Shown: piece by piece, positions 1 through 7,018 of the stretch
How positions within the stretch are numbered: the stretch's first letter is position 1
Layout: the number at the start of each line of letters is the position of its first letter
From: an uncultured Elusimicrobiales bacterium
GTDB lineage: Bacteria; Elusimicrobiota; Elusimicrobia; Elusimicrobiales; Elusimicrobiaceae
Direction: 5' to 3'
Length of the DNA: 14,487 nucleotides
Assembly: GCA_944322775.1 (NCBI GenBank)
Contig: CALUQA010000114.1
Location: forward strand, 1 to 14,487
Made by a program: the position numbers and the translations under genes
Notes under the pieces: model-generated
The model's database searches: none
The model's input: only the letters and a program-made list of their open reading frames with translations
Told to the model about the DNA's origin: nothing

Positions 1-681
1 CTGCGGGCGGACGTCTTCTTCCAGCACTTTTTCAATGCGTTTGATTTTTTCCACAATGGTCAAATCGGCAAATTTTTTGTTCTCCGTTTTGGGGGCTTCC
101 GGCACGCCGCAGGAGTTTACTTTGTCCAAAATCTTCTGTATTTCCCCTTTGCAGCGTCCGCACCCACCGCCAGCTTTGGTGTAGAAGGTAACTTCTTCCA
201 CCGTTTTTAAATGGTTGGCACGAATGGCTTTAATAATGGTGTCTTCCGACACGTTAAAGCAGTGGCAGACAATCTTTTCGGCCTGTTGTTCAAACACCAC
301 CGGCTTGCCGCCCTGGTGATAGCTTTTTACTGCCGCTTCCAAGGCTTCCATACCCATCACGGAGCAGTGCATTTTTTCGGCCGGCAAGGAGCCCAGCTCA
401 TCGGCAATATCCTGGTTGGTAATTTTAGAGGCTTCTTCCAGCGTTTTGCCTTTAATCATTTCCGTCAACACGGAAGATGAGGCAATGGCACTGGCACAGC
501 CAAAGGTTTCAAATTTGGCGTCTTCAATGACTTGCGTGTCTTTGTTTACTTTCAGCGTCAGTTTTAACGCGTCGCCGCATACCAGGCTGCCTACTTGGCC
601 GGTAGCGTCGGCATTGGGTATGGCGCCCACATTGCGCGGGTGCCGAAAATGGTCCATTACTTTATCGGTATAATCCCACAT
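1..681 (-). CDS. nifU: NifU, iron-sulfur cluster scaffold protein (3' end cut by window edge)
   Basis: Scaffold on which Fe-S clusters are assembled, with sulfur from a NifS-type cysteine desulfurase, before transfer to target proteins in the cytoplasm. The ATG at 681 has AGGAG five bases upstream. 227 codons are visible. Residues 1-125 form an IscU-like domain with the three cluster-binding cysteines C35 (in CGDAL), C62 (FGCASA) and C106 (MHCSVMG). Residues 137-190 are a BFD-like [2Fe-2S] domain with C139, C141, C174 and C177 (CHC and CGRC). From about residue 206 the Nfu domain starts (LTIVEKIKRIEKVLEEDVRP); its CxxC lies outside the window. The seven cysteines have the spacing known for Azotobacter NifU. 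No nitrogenase gene is in view, so a general Fe-S role is more likely than a nitrogen-fixation role; this is inference. The gene is divergent from nadK. Confidence 0.95.
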   Translation of the reverse strand, partial: MWDYTDKVMDHFRHPRNVGAIPNADATGQVGSLVCGDALKLTLKVNKDTQVIEDAKFETFGCASAIASSSVLTEMIKGKTLEEASKITNQDIADELGSLPAEKMHCSVMGMEALEAAVKSYHQGGKPVVFEQQAEKIVCHCFNVSEDTIIKAIRANHLKTVEEVTFYTKAGGGCGRCKGEIQKILDKVNSCGVPEAPKTENKKFADLTIVEKIKRIEKVLEEDVRPQ

Positions 682-703
682 AAAAACTCCTTTCCTTATA
701 TTT

Positions 704-712
704 ATTATACCA
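704..712 (-). promoter_or_regulatory. Extended -10 promoter of nifU
   Basis: On the minus strand TGGTATAAT combines the consensus -10 hexamer TATAAT (704-709) with the TGn extension. No good -35 is found 16-18 bases upstream, which is acceptable for an extended -10 promoter. Predicted transcription start is near 697, leaving a leader of about 15 bases that holds the AGGAG at 687-691. Confidence 0.65.
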
Positions 713-787
713 TTCTTGCCTATATGCCAGGGGCTTGTCCAAGGCTCTTTTACACTATACGCGTCCGTGCGGGGCAAGGGGATATTT

Positions 788-796
788 TGCTAGAAT
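788..796 (+). promoter_or_regulatory. Candidate extended -10 promoter of nadK-recN
   Basis: TGCTAGAAT fits an extended -10 (TGn plus TAGAAT, five of six matches). It lies only nine bases before the nadK ATG, so the transcript would start around 803-806 with almost no leader, and the GAGG at 797-800 would not be transcribed. Either the mRNA is nearly leaderless, or the true promoter is further upstream in the divergent 682-805 gap and GAGG is the ribosome binding site. Both readings are possible. Confidence 0.35.
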
Positions 797-805
797 GAGG
801 TACAA

Positions 806-1642
806 ATGAACTTTCGCAAAATTATCTTAGTTTGCAATCCTTCTCAGCCAAACGCCGCCCAAACGGCGCGCCAGCTGGCCGATTTTTTGCACAAAAAAGG
901 GCTGCAAACAGAAATTTTAAACGATTACAAACGCATATCGCACGTATTTGATGCCGACTTGTGCGTCAGCCTGGGCGGGGACGGCACCACCCTGCGCTGC
1001 GCCCGCGCCACGGCCCCGCTGGGCATGCCGGTGCTGGCGGTCAATTGCGGAAGTTTGGGCTTTCTTTCCGCCTGCGAAGAAAACGAGGCCGAAAACAGTC
1101 TGCTGCAAATTTTGCAGGGCAATTTTCAAACCAGCCGCCGCCTGCTTTTAAGTGCCGACATTGAACGCCAAGGCCAAGCCCCCATCAAGGGCCTGCTTGC
1201 CTTTAACGACTGCGTGATTAAAACCCTGCAGCCGCGCGCTTTTGCGCTGCGCGCGCAATGCAACGGAGTGGAACTTAAACGCTATTACGGCGACGGGCTG
1301 ATTATTTCCACGCCGGCCGGCGCCACGGCCTATTCTTTGGCGGCGGGCGGACCGATTGTGGAGCCGGATTTAAACGTCTGCCTGATGACGCCCATTTGCC
1401 CGCACAGTTTAACCGAGCGCCCCCTGCTGGTAAGCGCAGAGGCGGAGCTGGTATTTTCCCCCGATTTTAAAAACGACACCGACCGCGCCGCCGTCAGCCT
1501 GGACGGGCAGGAAAACGGCGAACTGAAAAGCGGCGACCGCGTCATTCTGCGCCGCGCCAAACACGAAGCACGCCTGCTTTACGCCGGCGGATTTGATTTC
1601 TTTTCCCGTTTGCGCGCCAAACTGGAATGGGGAGGGCGCTGA
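806..1642 (+). CDS. nadK: NAD kinase
   Basis: Phosphorylates NAD at the 2'-hydroxyl of the adenosine ribose to give NADP, the only known source of NADP in bacteria; cytoplasmic. At 278 residues it has a normal family length. The catalytic GGDGT lies at residues 57-61, preceded by a Rossmann-like start (RKIILVCNPS). NCGSLGFL is at 80-87 and the FND of the NAD-binding site at 133-135. GDGLIISTPAGATAYS (162-177) followed by AAGGPIV is the second hallmark block. The ATG at 806 is preceded by GAGG with a five-base gap. The stop overlaps the recN start (ATGA), so the two are translationally coupled; nadK beside recN is also known from E. coli and other bacteria. Confidence 0.96.
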   Translation: MNFRKIILVCNPSQPNAAQTARQLADFLHKKGLQTEILNDYKRISHVFDADLCVSLGGDGTTLRCARATAPLGMPVLAVNCGSLGFLSACEENEAENSLLQILQGNFQTSRRLLLSADIERQGQAPIKGLLAFNDCVIKTLQPRAFALRAQCNGVELKRYYGDGLIISTPAGATAYSLAAGGPIVEPDLNVCLMTPICPHSLTERPLLVSAEAELVFSPDFKNDTDRAAVSLDGQENGELKSGDRVILRRAKHEARLLYAGGFDFFSRLRAKLEWGGR

Positions 1643-3300
1643 TGCTTAAAAAACTTTCCGTGCGCAATTTTGCCGTCATTTCCCAAGCGTCTTTTGCCCC
1701 GCAGGCGGGGCTGAACGTGTTTACCGGCGAAACGGGTGCCGGCAAATCCGTGGCTATTTCCGCTTTGGGGTTTGTGCTGGGCGCGCGCGGCTCGGCTTCT
1801 TTAGTCAAAGACGGCTGCGACAAGCTGGAAGTCTGCGCCGAGTTTGACGCGCAAGGCGTTCCCCCCGCTTTACTGCAAAAATATGCCCCCGGCGAGGCAG
1901 TGCTTACTTTTCAGCGCACGCTGGATAAAAAGGGCAAAAGCAAAGCCTTCATCAACCGCCGCCCCGTGCCGGCCGCGGCTTTGGCGGAGCTGGGCAAAGA
2001 ACTGGTGGACTTTCACGGCCAGCACGAACACCAAAGTCTTTTGCGGCCCGAAGTGCAATTGCAAATGCTAGACACCTATGCCAAGCTGCTGCCTTTGCGG
2101 CAAAAAACGGCGCAAGCCTATAAAGAATGGCAAAATATTTTAGCTCAATTACAGTCCTGCCAAATGAGCGAGCAAGAAAAACAACGCCTGCTGGATTTGT
2201 ATGCTTTTCAACTTAAAGAAATAGAAGACATCAACCCCAAAGAAGGTGAAGACTTGGACCTGGAGCAGAAACTGCCCCAAATGAAGCACGCCGGACGCCT
2301 GTTGGAACTGGCCGGGCAGGCCTATCAAAGTTTGTATGAAGAAGAAGACTCCGCCACGGCTCTCTTGGGCCGTGCCGCCCGCCAAGTGCGCGAAATGGCC
2401 GAGCTGGACGAAAATGCCGCCCCCGTGGCCGACGCATTGGAAAATGCCGAAACCCTGCTCAGTGACGCCTGCGCGGATTTAAGCGCCTATCAAAGCAATT
2501 TAAATGCAGACCCGCAAATGCTGGACGATATGCTTTCCCGCCATGAAAAATTAAAACGCCTGAAACTAAAATACGGGCCGGAAATTGCCGACGTGCTGAA
2601 AAAAGCCGCCGAACTCAAAGAACAAATTAACCATTTGCAAAACTCCCATATGCACGAAGAAGACCTCCGCCGCGAGGAGCAGCTTGTTCGCACCCGCTTA
2701 AACGCTTTGTGCGAAGACCTGCACGACAAACGCTCCGCCGCCGCGCAAAAGCTGGCCAAACAGCTGGAAAAAGAAATCGCTCCGCTGGGTTTTGAAGGCC
2801 TTGTGTTTGAAATTGCCGTAGAAATGGACGCCGAAAACCCCGGCCCCACGGGGGCAGACAATGTGGAGTTTTTATTTTCCCCCAACCCCGGGCAAAGCCC
2901 GCGTCCGCTGGCCCAGTCGGCTTCCGGCGGGGAACTTTCGCGCGTGATGCTGGGTTTAAAAACCGTGCTTGCCGGGGACGTGCCCGTCATGGTGTTTGAC
3001 GAAGTGGACACCGGCGTGGGCGGGCGCACGGCCGCGCTGGTGGGGCAAAAACTGCGTGCCGTAGCCAAAGGGCGGCAGGTGCTGTGTGTGACGCATTTGG
3101 CTTCCGTGGCGGCCAATGCAGACGCTTTCTTTCACATAGAAAAAACAACCGACGGCAAACATACCGATGTTTCTTTAACGGCTTTGCACGGCGACGAAAT
3201 CACCGCCGAAATTGCCCGCATGCTCGGCGCCGCGGGCGACAACGACCAAACCGCCCTGCGCCACGCGCAGGAAATGCTGCAGCGCGCGCAAAACAATTAA
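1642..3300 (+). CDS. recN: DNA repair protein RecN
   Basis: SMC-like ATPase that acts at DNA double-strand breaks and holds broken ends or sister duplexes together during recombinational repair. It has 552 residues, normal for RecN. Walker A GETGAGKS is at 29-36, DFHGQHEHQ at 123-131 is the family's Q-loop region, a long charged helical middle part forms the coiled coil, the ABC signature SGGELS is at 428-433, and Walker B VMVFDE at 449-454 runs into DTGVGG. VTHLASVAA replaces the more usual VTHLPQVAA. I chose the ATG at 1642, which overlaps the nadK stop and has GGAGGG five bases upstream, over an in-frame ATG at 1627 inside nadK without such a site. No LexA-type operator was recognised. Confidence 0.96.
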   Translation: MLKKLSVRNFAVISQASFAPQAGLNVFTGETGAGKSVAISALGFVLGARGSASLVKDGCDKLEVCAEFDAQGVPPALLQKYAPGEAVLTFQRTLDKKGKSKAFINRRPVPAAALAELGKELVDFHGQHEHQSLLRPEVQLQMLDTYAKLLPLRQKTAQAYKEWQNILAQLQSCQMSEQEKQRLLDLYAFQLKEIEDINPKEGEDLDLEQKLPQMKHAGRLLELAGQAYQSLYEEEDSATALLGRAARQVREMAELDENAAPVADALENAETLLSDACADLSAYQSNLNADPQMLDDMLSRHEKLKRLKLKYGPEIADVLKKAAELKEQINHLQNSHMHEEDLRREEQLVRTRLNALCEDLHDKRSAAAQKLAKQLEKEIAPLGFEGLVFEIAVEMDAENPGPTGADNVEFLFSPNPGQSPRPLAQSASGGELSRVMLGLKTVLAGDVPVMVFDEVDTGVGGRTAALVGQKLRAVAKGRQVLCVTHLASVAANADAFFHIEKTTDGKHTDVSLTALHGDEITAEIARMLGAAGDNDQTALRHAQEMLQRAQNN

Positions 3301-3342
3301 TTTATTTTACGCAGACAAAAAACCGTTTTTTGGGTTTTCTTT

Positions 3343-3351
3343 TGATACAAT
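3343..3351 (+). promoter_or_regulatory. Extended -10 promoter of the small membrane protein gene
   Basis: TGATACAAT combines a TGn extension with TACAAT (3346-3351, five of six matches to TATAAT) in the AT-rich gap after recN. No convincing -35 is present. Transcription would start near 3358 and give a leader of about 50 bases ending in AAGGAG (3396-3401), six bases before the ATG. Confidence 0.55.
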
Positions 3352-3407
3352 ATATTTGTTAACGGCGCAGGGGTTCCCCAAGCCGAATTTGAAAAAAGGA
3401 GCATACC

Positions 3408-3728
3408 ATGGCTTGCAAAAACAAATGGTGGCCGCATAACTGGTTTTGCCTTAGAGGGCTGTACTGGATTTTCGTGGCCTTGTTCTACCTCACCTTGATT
3501 TACACGCTTTACATCGTGTATCTGATGAGCACTTCTCCGATGATCAGCGGTGCCGATTATTGGCAGAGCCTGTTTGGGTTCTTGGTCAACAGCTTCAGCG
3601 TCATGCTGGGCTTCCTGACGGTGGCTGCTATCCTCAAAGCGCTGCGCAAAATCAAAAAAGCCGTAGCACCCTGCTGCTGCGAAGCTAAAAAAGAAGAAGT
3701 GGTTGTTGTCAGCAGCGAAGAAAAATAA
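3408..3728 (+). CDS. Small two-helix membrane protein, unknown function
   Basis: I do not recognise this 106-residue protein. The N-terminus is short and rich in Trp, Lys and Cys (MACKNKWWPHNWFC). Two hydrophobic segments follow, at about residues 18-40 (rich in Tyr, Phe and Leu) and 54-76, joined by a short loop around residues 41-53 that begins STSPM. After the second helix comes a basic stretch (LRKIKKA, 79-85), three adjacent cysteines (89-91), and a charged tail with EEVVVVSSEE. By the positive-inside rule both ends are likely cytoplasmic, in a hairpin topology; this is inference. Its strong AAGGAG site, own promoter and strong terminator make a monocistronic unit that is probably well expressed. 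Reading frame, start signal and regulatory framing make it very likely a real gene. Confidence 0.8.
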   Translation: MACKNKWWPHNWFCLRGLYWIFVALFYLTLIYTLYIVYLMSTSPMISGADYWQSLFGFLVNSFSVMLGFLTVAAILKALRKIKKAVAPCCCEAKKEEVVVVSSEEK

Positions 3729-3735
3729 ATCTAAC
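3706..3735 (+). promoter_or_regulatory. Possible promoter for the exported protein-glycerate kinase pair
   Basis: TTGTCA (3706-3711, five of six to TTGACA), an 18-base spacer and TCTAAC (3730-3735, four of six to TATAAT) lie at the 3' end of the small membrane protein gene. The predicted start near 3742 falls inside the left arm of the following terminator, so a transcript from here would lack the full hairpin and escape termination. The main support is that no promoter fits in the 21 bases between terminator and next gene; the match itself is weak. Confidence 0.25.
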
Positions 3736-3765
3736 AAAGAAGGCGGCCCCGTGCCGCCTTCTTTT
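3736..3765 (+). terminator. Strong intrinsic terminator after the small membrane protein gene
   Basis: A perfect 12-bp stem (AAAGAAGGCGGC, 3736-3747, with GCCGCCTTCTTT, 3753-3764) has the five-base loop CCCGT and a short T run (3762-3765). It starts seven bases after the stop codon of the upstream gene. Confidence 0.85.
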
Positions 3766-3786
3766 GAAGTTTAGTCGGAGCGTTTC

Positions 3787-5220
3787 ATGAAAAAAAGCCT
3801 TTTCCTTTTATTATTCCTTTCCCTTTTTTCTTTTTCTTTTGCCGAAACCGTCAAACTTAAAGACGGCACTTTTATCAGCGGTTCCATTCTTTCTCAAGAC
3901 GAATACACCATCAACATGACCACTTCTTACGGGCCGGTAGTTTTAAACCAGCGCGAAGTGGAAAAAATATTGCCCGATCAGCACCGCATTTTTTTAAAAG
4001 GCGGCACGCAGCTGGTGGGTGTCATTTTGGATTTGGACGAATTTAACATGGTGCTGCAAACCAGCGACGGCATTGTAAATATTGACATGCCGCAAATCGT
4101 ATCGGTAGAAGTGTACGACTACGATCAAGGCAAAGCCGCCCAGCAGGCCGTGGCTGCAAATCAGGCCCGCCAGCAAGCCGCTTTAGCCGCGCAGGCAGCA
4201 GCAGCAGCAGCCGCTGCCGCAGGCACTAATGCAGCCCCCGTGGCTGCGGGTTCTTCCTACGCGGTGCCTTCTGTGCCCGCCACCACCGCCGCGCCCGTGC
4301 AAGCCGCCGGGGGGTTGACCTTTGACGCCGACATTGAAAAAGTATTTGACGTTAAAAAACCGGAAATTGTAAACGGCCAAGTGCAAACCGTAAAAGAAAT
4401 TTCTGCCGCGGAAATACGCGCCCAACGTGCACAAATGAGTGATGAAGAAGCCTTCTTAAAAGGCGTAAACAAACAAAAAACGGAAGAAGAAATTGCCAAA
4501 ACGGCCGAAGCGGCCCGCAGCGGCAAGCTGGAAGAAATCAAAAAAGCCGAAGCCAAAAAAGCCGCCCGCCCCAAAGACAGCAACTCCGACAAATACTTTG
4601 CCATTACCGTGGGCGCGCAAATGAACGATTTAAAACTGGACAACACCGGCCGTCCCGGCTTTGAAAATACCTCTCCGTATGATATCGGCGGCACCGGTGT
4701 GCGTGCGGAAGCCGCCTTTATGTGGCGCATAAAAAGCAGCAATTTGTGGGTGGGCCCCGCCGTGGCCATTGCCAACATTCCCAATGCCTCTTTTGACGAT
4801 AAAGACCCGGCCATAGAAGAAGCCAACCAAAAAGAGATTGACGCCGCCACCGCCGCCGGCCGCCAGCCCAACTTGCCTTATCCGCCGGGGTCGGACTTAT
4901 CTGCGCAGACCAGCGGTCAGCTGTTTGATATTTTGCTCAAAGCCAACTATTATTTCAACCCCGACGATTTGTTCTCGGTCTATGCCACGGCTTCTGCCGG
5001 CTACCGTATGCTTTCGCTCAATTACCGCGGCGTAATTGAAGGTGATTCCTTAAGCTCCAACGGTTTTGCCGGTTCCGTGGGTTTAGGTGTGGAAACGCAT
5101 TTTGACGACATGATGCTGGGTCTGGAAGTGCAAGAGTTCTTTAGTCCCTATTCCGGGGAGTTTAAAGATTCTTCCTCTGCCAATTTGGCCGCATCACTCA
5201 AATTTAGTTGGAAGTTCTAA
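3787..5220 (+). CDS. Exported protein with two SH3/Sm-like repeats and a C-terminal outer-membrane-barrel-like domain
   Basis: 477 residues; I do not recognise a named family. Residues 1-19 form a clear signal peptide (MKKS, hydrophobic core, likely cleavage after SFA19). Two ungapped 40-residue repeats follow at 22-61 and 68-107, with 13 identities including LK, GT, G, IL and DE; their short beta strands and conserved glycines suggest an SH3/Sm-like all-beta fold. A linker (about 114-180) is rich in Ala, Gln and Pro, with nine alanines in a row. A charged, probably helical stretch (about 190-265) leads to a 209-residue region from K269 of alternating hydrophobic and polar strands that ends in SLKFSWKF. 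The terminal aromatic residue is typical of barrels inserted by the Bam complex. The protein thus probably has a periplasmic repeat part and an outer-membrane anchor. CGGAG lies six bases before the ATG. The last base of its stop codon overlaps the next ATG (TAATG). Confidence 0.85.
   Translation: MKKSLFLLLFLSLFSFSFAETVKLKDGTFISGSILSQDEYTINMTTSYGPVVLNQREVEKILPDQHRIFLKGGTQLVGVILDLDEFNMVLQTSDGIVNIDMPQIVSVEVYDYDQGKAAQQAVAANQARQQAALAAQAAAAAAAAAGTNAAPVAAGSSYAVPSVPATTAAPVQAAGGLTFDADIEKVFDVKKPEIVNGQVQTVKEISAAEIRAQRAQMSDEEAFLKGVNKQKTEEEIAKTAEAARSGKLEEIKKAEAKKAARPKDSNSDKYFAITVGAQMNDLKLDNTGRPGFENTSPYDIGGTGVRAEAAFMWRIKSSNLWVGPAVAIANIPNASFDDKDPAIEEANQKEIDAATAAGRQPNLPYPPGSDLSAQTSGQLFDILLKANYYFNPDDLFSVYATASAGYRMLSLNYRGVIEGDSLSSNGFAGSVGLGVETHFDDMMLGLEVQEFFSPYSGEFKDSSSANLAASLKFSWKF
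4195..4209 (+). repeat. In-frame GCA trinucleotide repeat
   Basis: Five GCA codons in a row encode part of the poly-alanine linker of the exported protein, followed by mixed Ala codons. Length changes by slippage would alter the linker without shifting the frame. Confidence 0.7.
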
Positions 5221-6326
5221 TGAACATACTTGTTTTACCCAACAGTTTTAAAGGTTCTTTAAGCGCGCGCCAAACGGCGCGCGTTTTGCAAAACGCTTTG
5301 CAAAAAAAACATCATGTCGTTGCCTATCCGCTCTCTGACGGAGGCGACGGATTTATCGATTTTTTTAAAGTGCTTTTTCCCGCGGCAAAAATCATTCGCA
5401 CCCGTGCACACAACGCCTTGTTAAAAATGGCGTCCACGTCTTATTTGTGGCTTGGCCAAGAAAAGACAGCCGTCATTGAAACGGCCCGCATTTGCGGCTT
5501 GGGCAAAGCCAAAAAAGAAGAGCTGGACGCACTGGGAGCCTCTTCCTTAGGCGTGGGCGAAGTGATAAAACATGCGCTTAAACGCGGTGCAAAAAAGATT
5601 TATGTGGGTTTAGGCGGCGTGGCCTGCAACGACGGCGGCGCCGGCATTGCACGCGCCTTGGGCGTGCGCTTTTTAGACAAACAAGGCAAGGACCTGCCCA
5701 ACGGGGCAAAGCCCCTGTTGCGTCTTGCTTACATAGACCCGAGCCTTGCAAAAAAGCAACTGCGCGGCGTTAAAATTTACGCCGTGGCGGACGTGACCAA
5801 CCCGCTATTGGGCCCCTTGGGTTCCGCCCGCGTGTTCGGCCCGCAAAAAGGCGCTACGCCGGCCCAGGTGCGCACGCTGGAAAAAGCATTAACCGTCTAT
5901 GCCCGTGCCGTTAAAAAAGCTACCGGCAAAGACCTTGCCCGCACGCCGTCCACCGCGGCAGCCGGGGCCTTGTGTGCCGGGCTGTACGGCTTGCTGGACG
6001 CGCAAATTATTTTGGGGGCAGACTTTTTAAAAAAACATTTACCGCTTGATAAATGGGGAAAAGGGACCGATTTAATTATTACGGCGGAAGGCAAGTTGGA
6101 CAAACAAACCCTGTACGGCAAAGCACCGCTGGCCGCCCTGCAACTGGCAAAGAAATATAAAAAATCGGTTTTATTTATTTGCGGACTGTGTGAAGAAAAA
6201 GCACTTAAAGCCCTGCCTAAAAACTGCCGCTTAACCGTGACCTGCCTGAGTGACTTTGCCAAAGATAAACAAGACAGTATGCGCCACGCCGCAAAATACA
6301 TTCGGCAAATCTGCAAGTCCATTTAA
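5220..6326 (+). CDS. glxK: Glycerate kinase (GlxK/GarK family)
   Basis: Phosphorylates D-glycerate with ATP, in this family usually to 2-phosphoglycerate, feeding lower glycolysis; cytoplasmic. 368 residues, the usual length. Family marks are the N-terminal LPNSFKGSLSA (6-16, usually APDSFKGSLSA), PLSDGGDGF (37-45), GLGGVACNDGGAG from residue 130 and ITAEGKLDKQT (287-297). I chose the ATG at 5220, which overlaps the preceding stop as TAATG and gives the family's normal N-terminus; an in-frame TTG at 5208 would add four residues. The Shine-Dalgarno sequence is weak (GGAAG), so translation is probably coupled to the upstream gene. Pairing with an outer-membrane-like protein has no obvious metabolic meaning. 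Confidence 0.92.
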   Translation: MNILVLPNSFKGSLSARQTARVLQNALQKKHHVVAYPLSDGGDGFIDFFKVLFPAAKIIRTRAHNALLKMASTSYLWLGQEKTAVIETARICGLGKAKKEELDALGASSLGVGEVIKHALKRGAKKIYVGLGGVACNDGGAGIARALGVRFLDKQGKDLPNGAKPLLRLAYIDPSLAKKQLRGVKIYAVADVTNPLLGPLGSARVFGPQKGATPAQVRTLEKALTVYARAVKKATGKDLARTPSTAAAGALCAGLYGLLDAQIILGADFLKKHLPLDKWGKGTDLIITAEGKLDKQTLYGKAPLAALQLAKKYKKSVLFICGLCEEKALKALPKNCRLTVTCLSDFAKDKQDSMRHAAKYIRQICKSI

Positions 6327-6327
6327 A

Positions 6328-6354
6328 AAAAACCCCGCTTAAAGCGGGGTTTTT
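6328..6354. terminator. Bidirectional intrinsic terminator between convergent genes
   Basis: An 11-bp stem (AAAAACCCCGC, 6328-6338, with GCGGGGTTTTT, 6344-6354) and the loop TTAAA lie between the glycerate kinase stop and the stop of the leftward HAD gene. A or T runs flank both sides, so it can end transcription from either direction. Confidence 0.88.
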
Positions 6355-6355
6355 A

Positions 6356-7006
6356 TTAAGAGAGCATATGTAAAATATCCTGCGGTTTGTCTGCCATGTA
6401 TTTGGGGTGATAAGCGGCCAGCTCTTCCCGCGTGCGGAAGCCCCACGTTACCGCGCAGGCGTCCACGCCGGCATTTTTGGCCGTTTGCATATCCACGTCA
6501 GAGTCCCCCACATAAAGCGTGTCCTGCGGGGTGCAGGCAGTTTGTTTTAAAATCTCTTTTACAAACAGCGGATCGGGCTTGGTGGGCAAACCTTCCCGCT
6601 GGCCAAGCACGGCCGAAAAAGCAATTTGCGGGAAATAATGTTTAACCAGTTCCCCGGTAGCCTGCTGATATTTATTGGAAGCTACCGCCAGCTTGATCCC
6701 TTGTTTTTGCAGGGTTTCAAGCACCTGGGGAATACCGTCATAAGGGCGGGTCAAATCGGTGCCGTGCTGGTTATAATAAGGCACAAACAAAGCCCGCACG
6801 CGCAGCACATTTTCCGGCGTGCGTTCCTCTTGCGGCAAAGCCCGCTCAAAAAGTTTATTGATGCCGTTGCCCACAAAACGCAAATAAGCGGGCGTGTCGT
6901 GCAAAGGGTAGCCCAATTTGGCCAACGCCTGGTTGGTGGCGGCGGCCAAGTCGGCAATGGTGTTTAAAAGGGTTCCGTCCAAATCAAAAATAACCAGTTT
7001 CTTCAT
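6356..7006 (-). CDS. gph: HAD-family phosphatase, probably phosphoglycolate phosphatase
   Basis: Hydrolyses a small phosphomonoester, most likely 2-phosphoglycolate, through an aspartyl-phosphate intermediate. 216 residues with all HAD motifs: DLDGT with nucleophile D8 and acid D10, S110 in VASNK, K143 in GLPTKPDP and GDSDVD with D168 and D172. The helical cap lies at about residues 15-85, and the order and length match Gph; PpaX-type pyrophosphatases are a related alternative, so the substrate is inferred. The start (MKKLVIFDLDGT) is typical of the family, but no Shine-Dalgarno sequence precedes it. An upstream terminator separates it from the hydrolase gene, so it should have its own promoter. 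It converges on glycerate kinase; both could touch glycolate/glycerate metabolism, a weak link. Confidence 0.9.
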   Translation of the reverse strand: MKKLVIFDLDGTLLNTIADLAAATNQALAKLGYPLHDTPAYLRFVGNGINKLFERALPQEERTPENVLRVRALFVPYYNQHGTDLTRPYDGIPQVLETLQKQGIKLAVASNKYQQATGELVKHYFPQIAFSAVLGQREGLPTKPDPLFVKEILKQTACTPQDTLYVGDSDVDMQTAKNAGVDACAVTWGFRTREELAAYHPKYMADKPQDILHMLS

Positions 7007-7012
7007 ATATAT

Positions 7013-7018
7013 ATTTTA
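7013..7018 (-). promoter_or_regulatory. -10-like element directly before the HAD gene (possible leaderless start)
   Basis: TAAAAT on the minus strand ends six bases before the ATG, so transcription would begin at or next to the A of the start codon. No -35 of quality and no Shine-Dalgarno sequence are visible in this AT-rich stretch. Confidence 0.35.

Noticed and set aside
1627..1641. Earlier ATG start for RecN
   Set aside because: It lies inside nadK without a ribosome binding site, whereas the ATG at 1642 has GGAGGG at proper spacing and the usual N-terminus.
2490..3116. Minus-strand open frame of 208 codons
   Set aside because: Antisense to the RecN ATPase region; the Ser-rich product is a composition artefact.
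3316..3332. CAAAAAA/TTTTTTG inverted repeat after recN as a terminator
   Set aside because: The stem is almost all A-T with a three-base loop and would be unstable; chance in an AT-rich gap is likely.
4257..4871. Minus-strand open frame of 204 codons
   Set aside because: Antisense to the exported protein; Ala/Ser-rich and without ribosome binding site.
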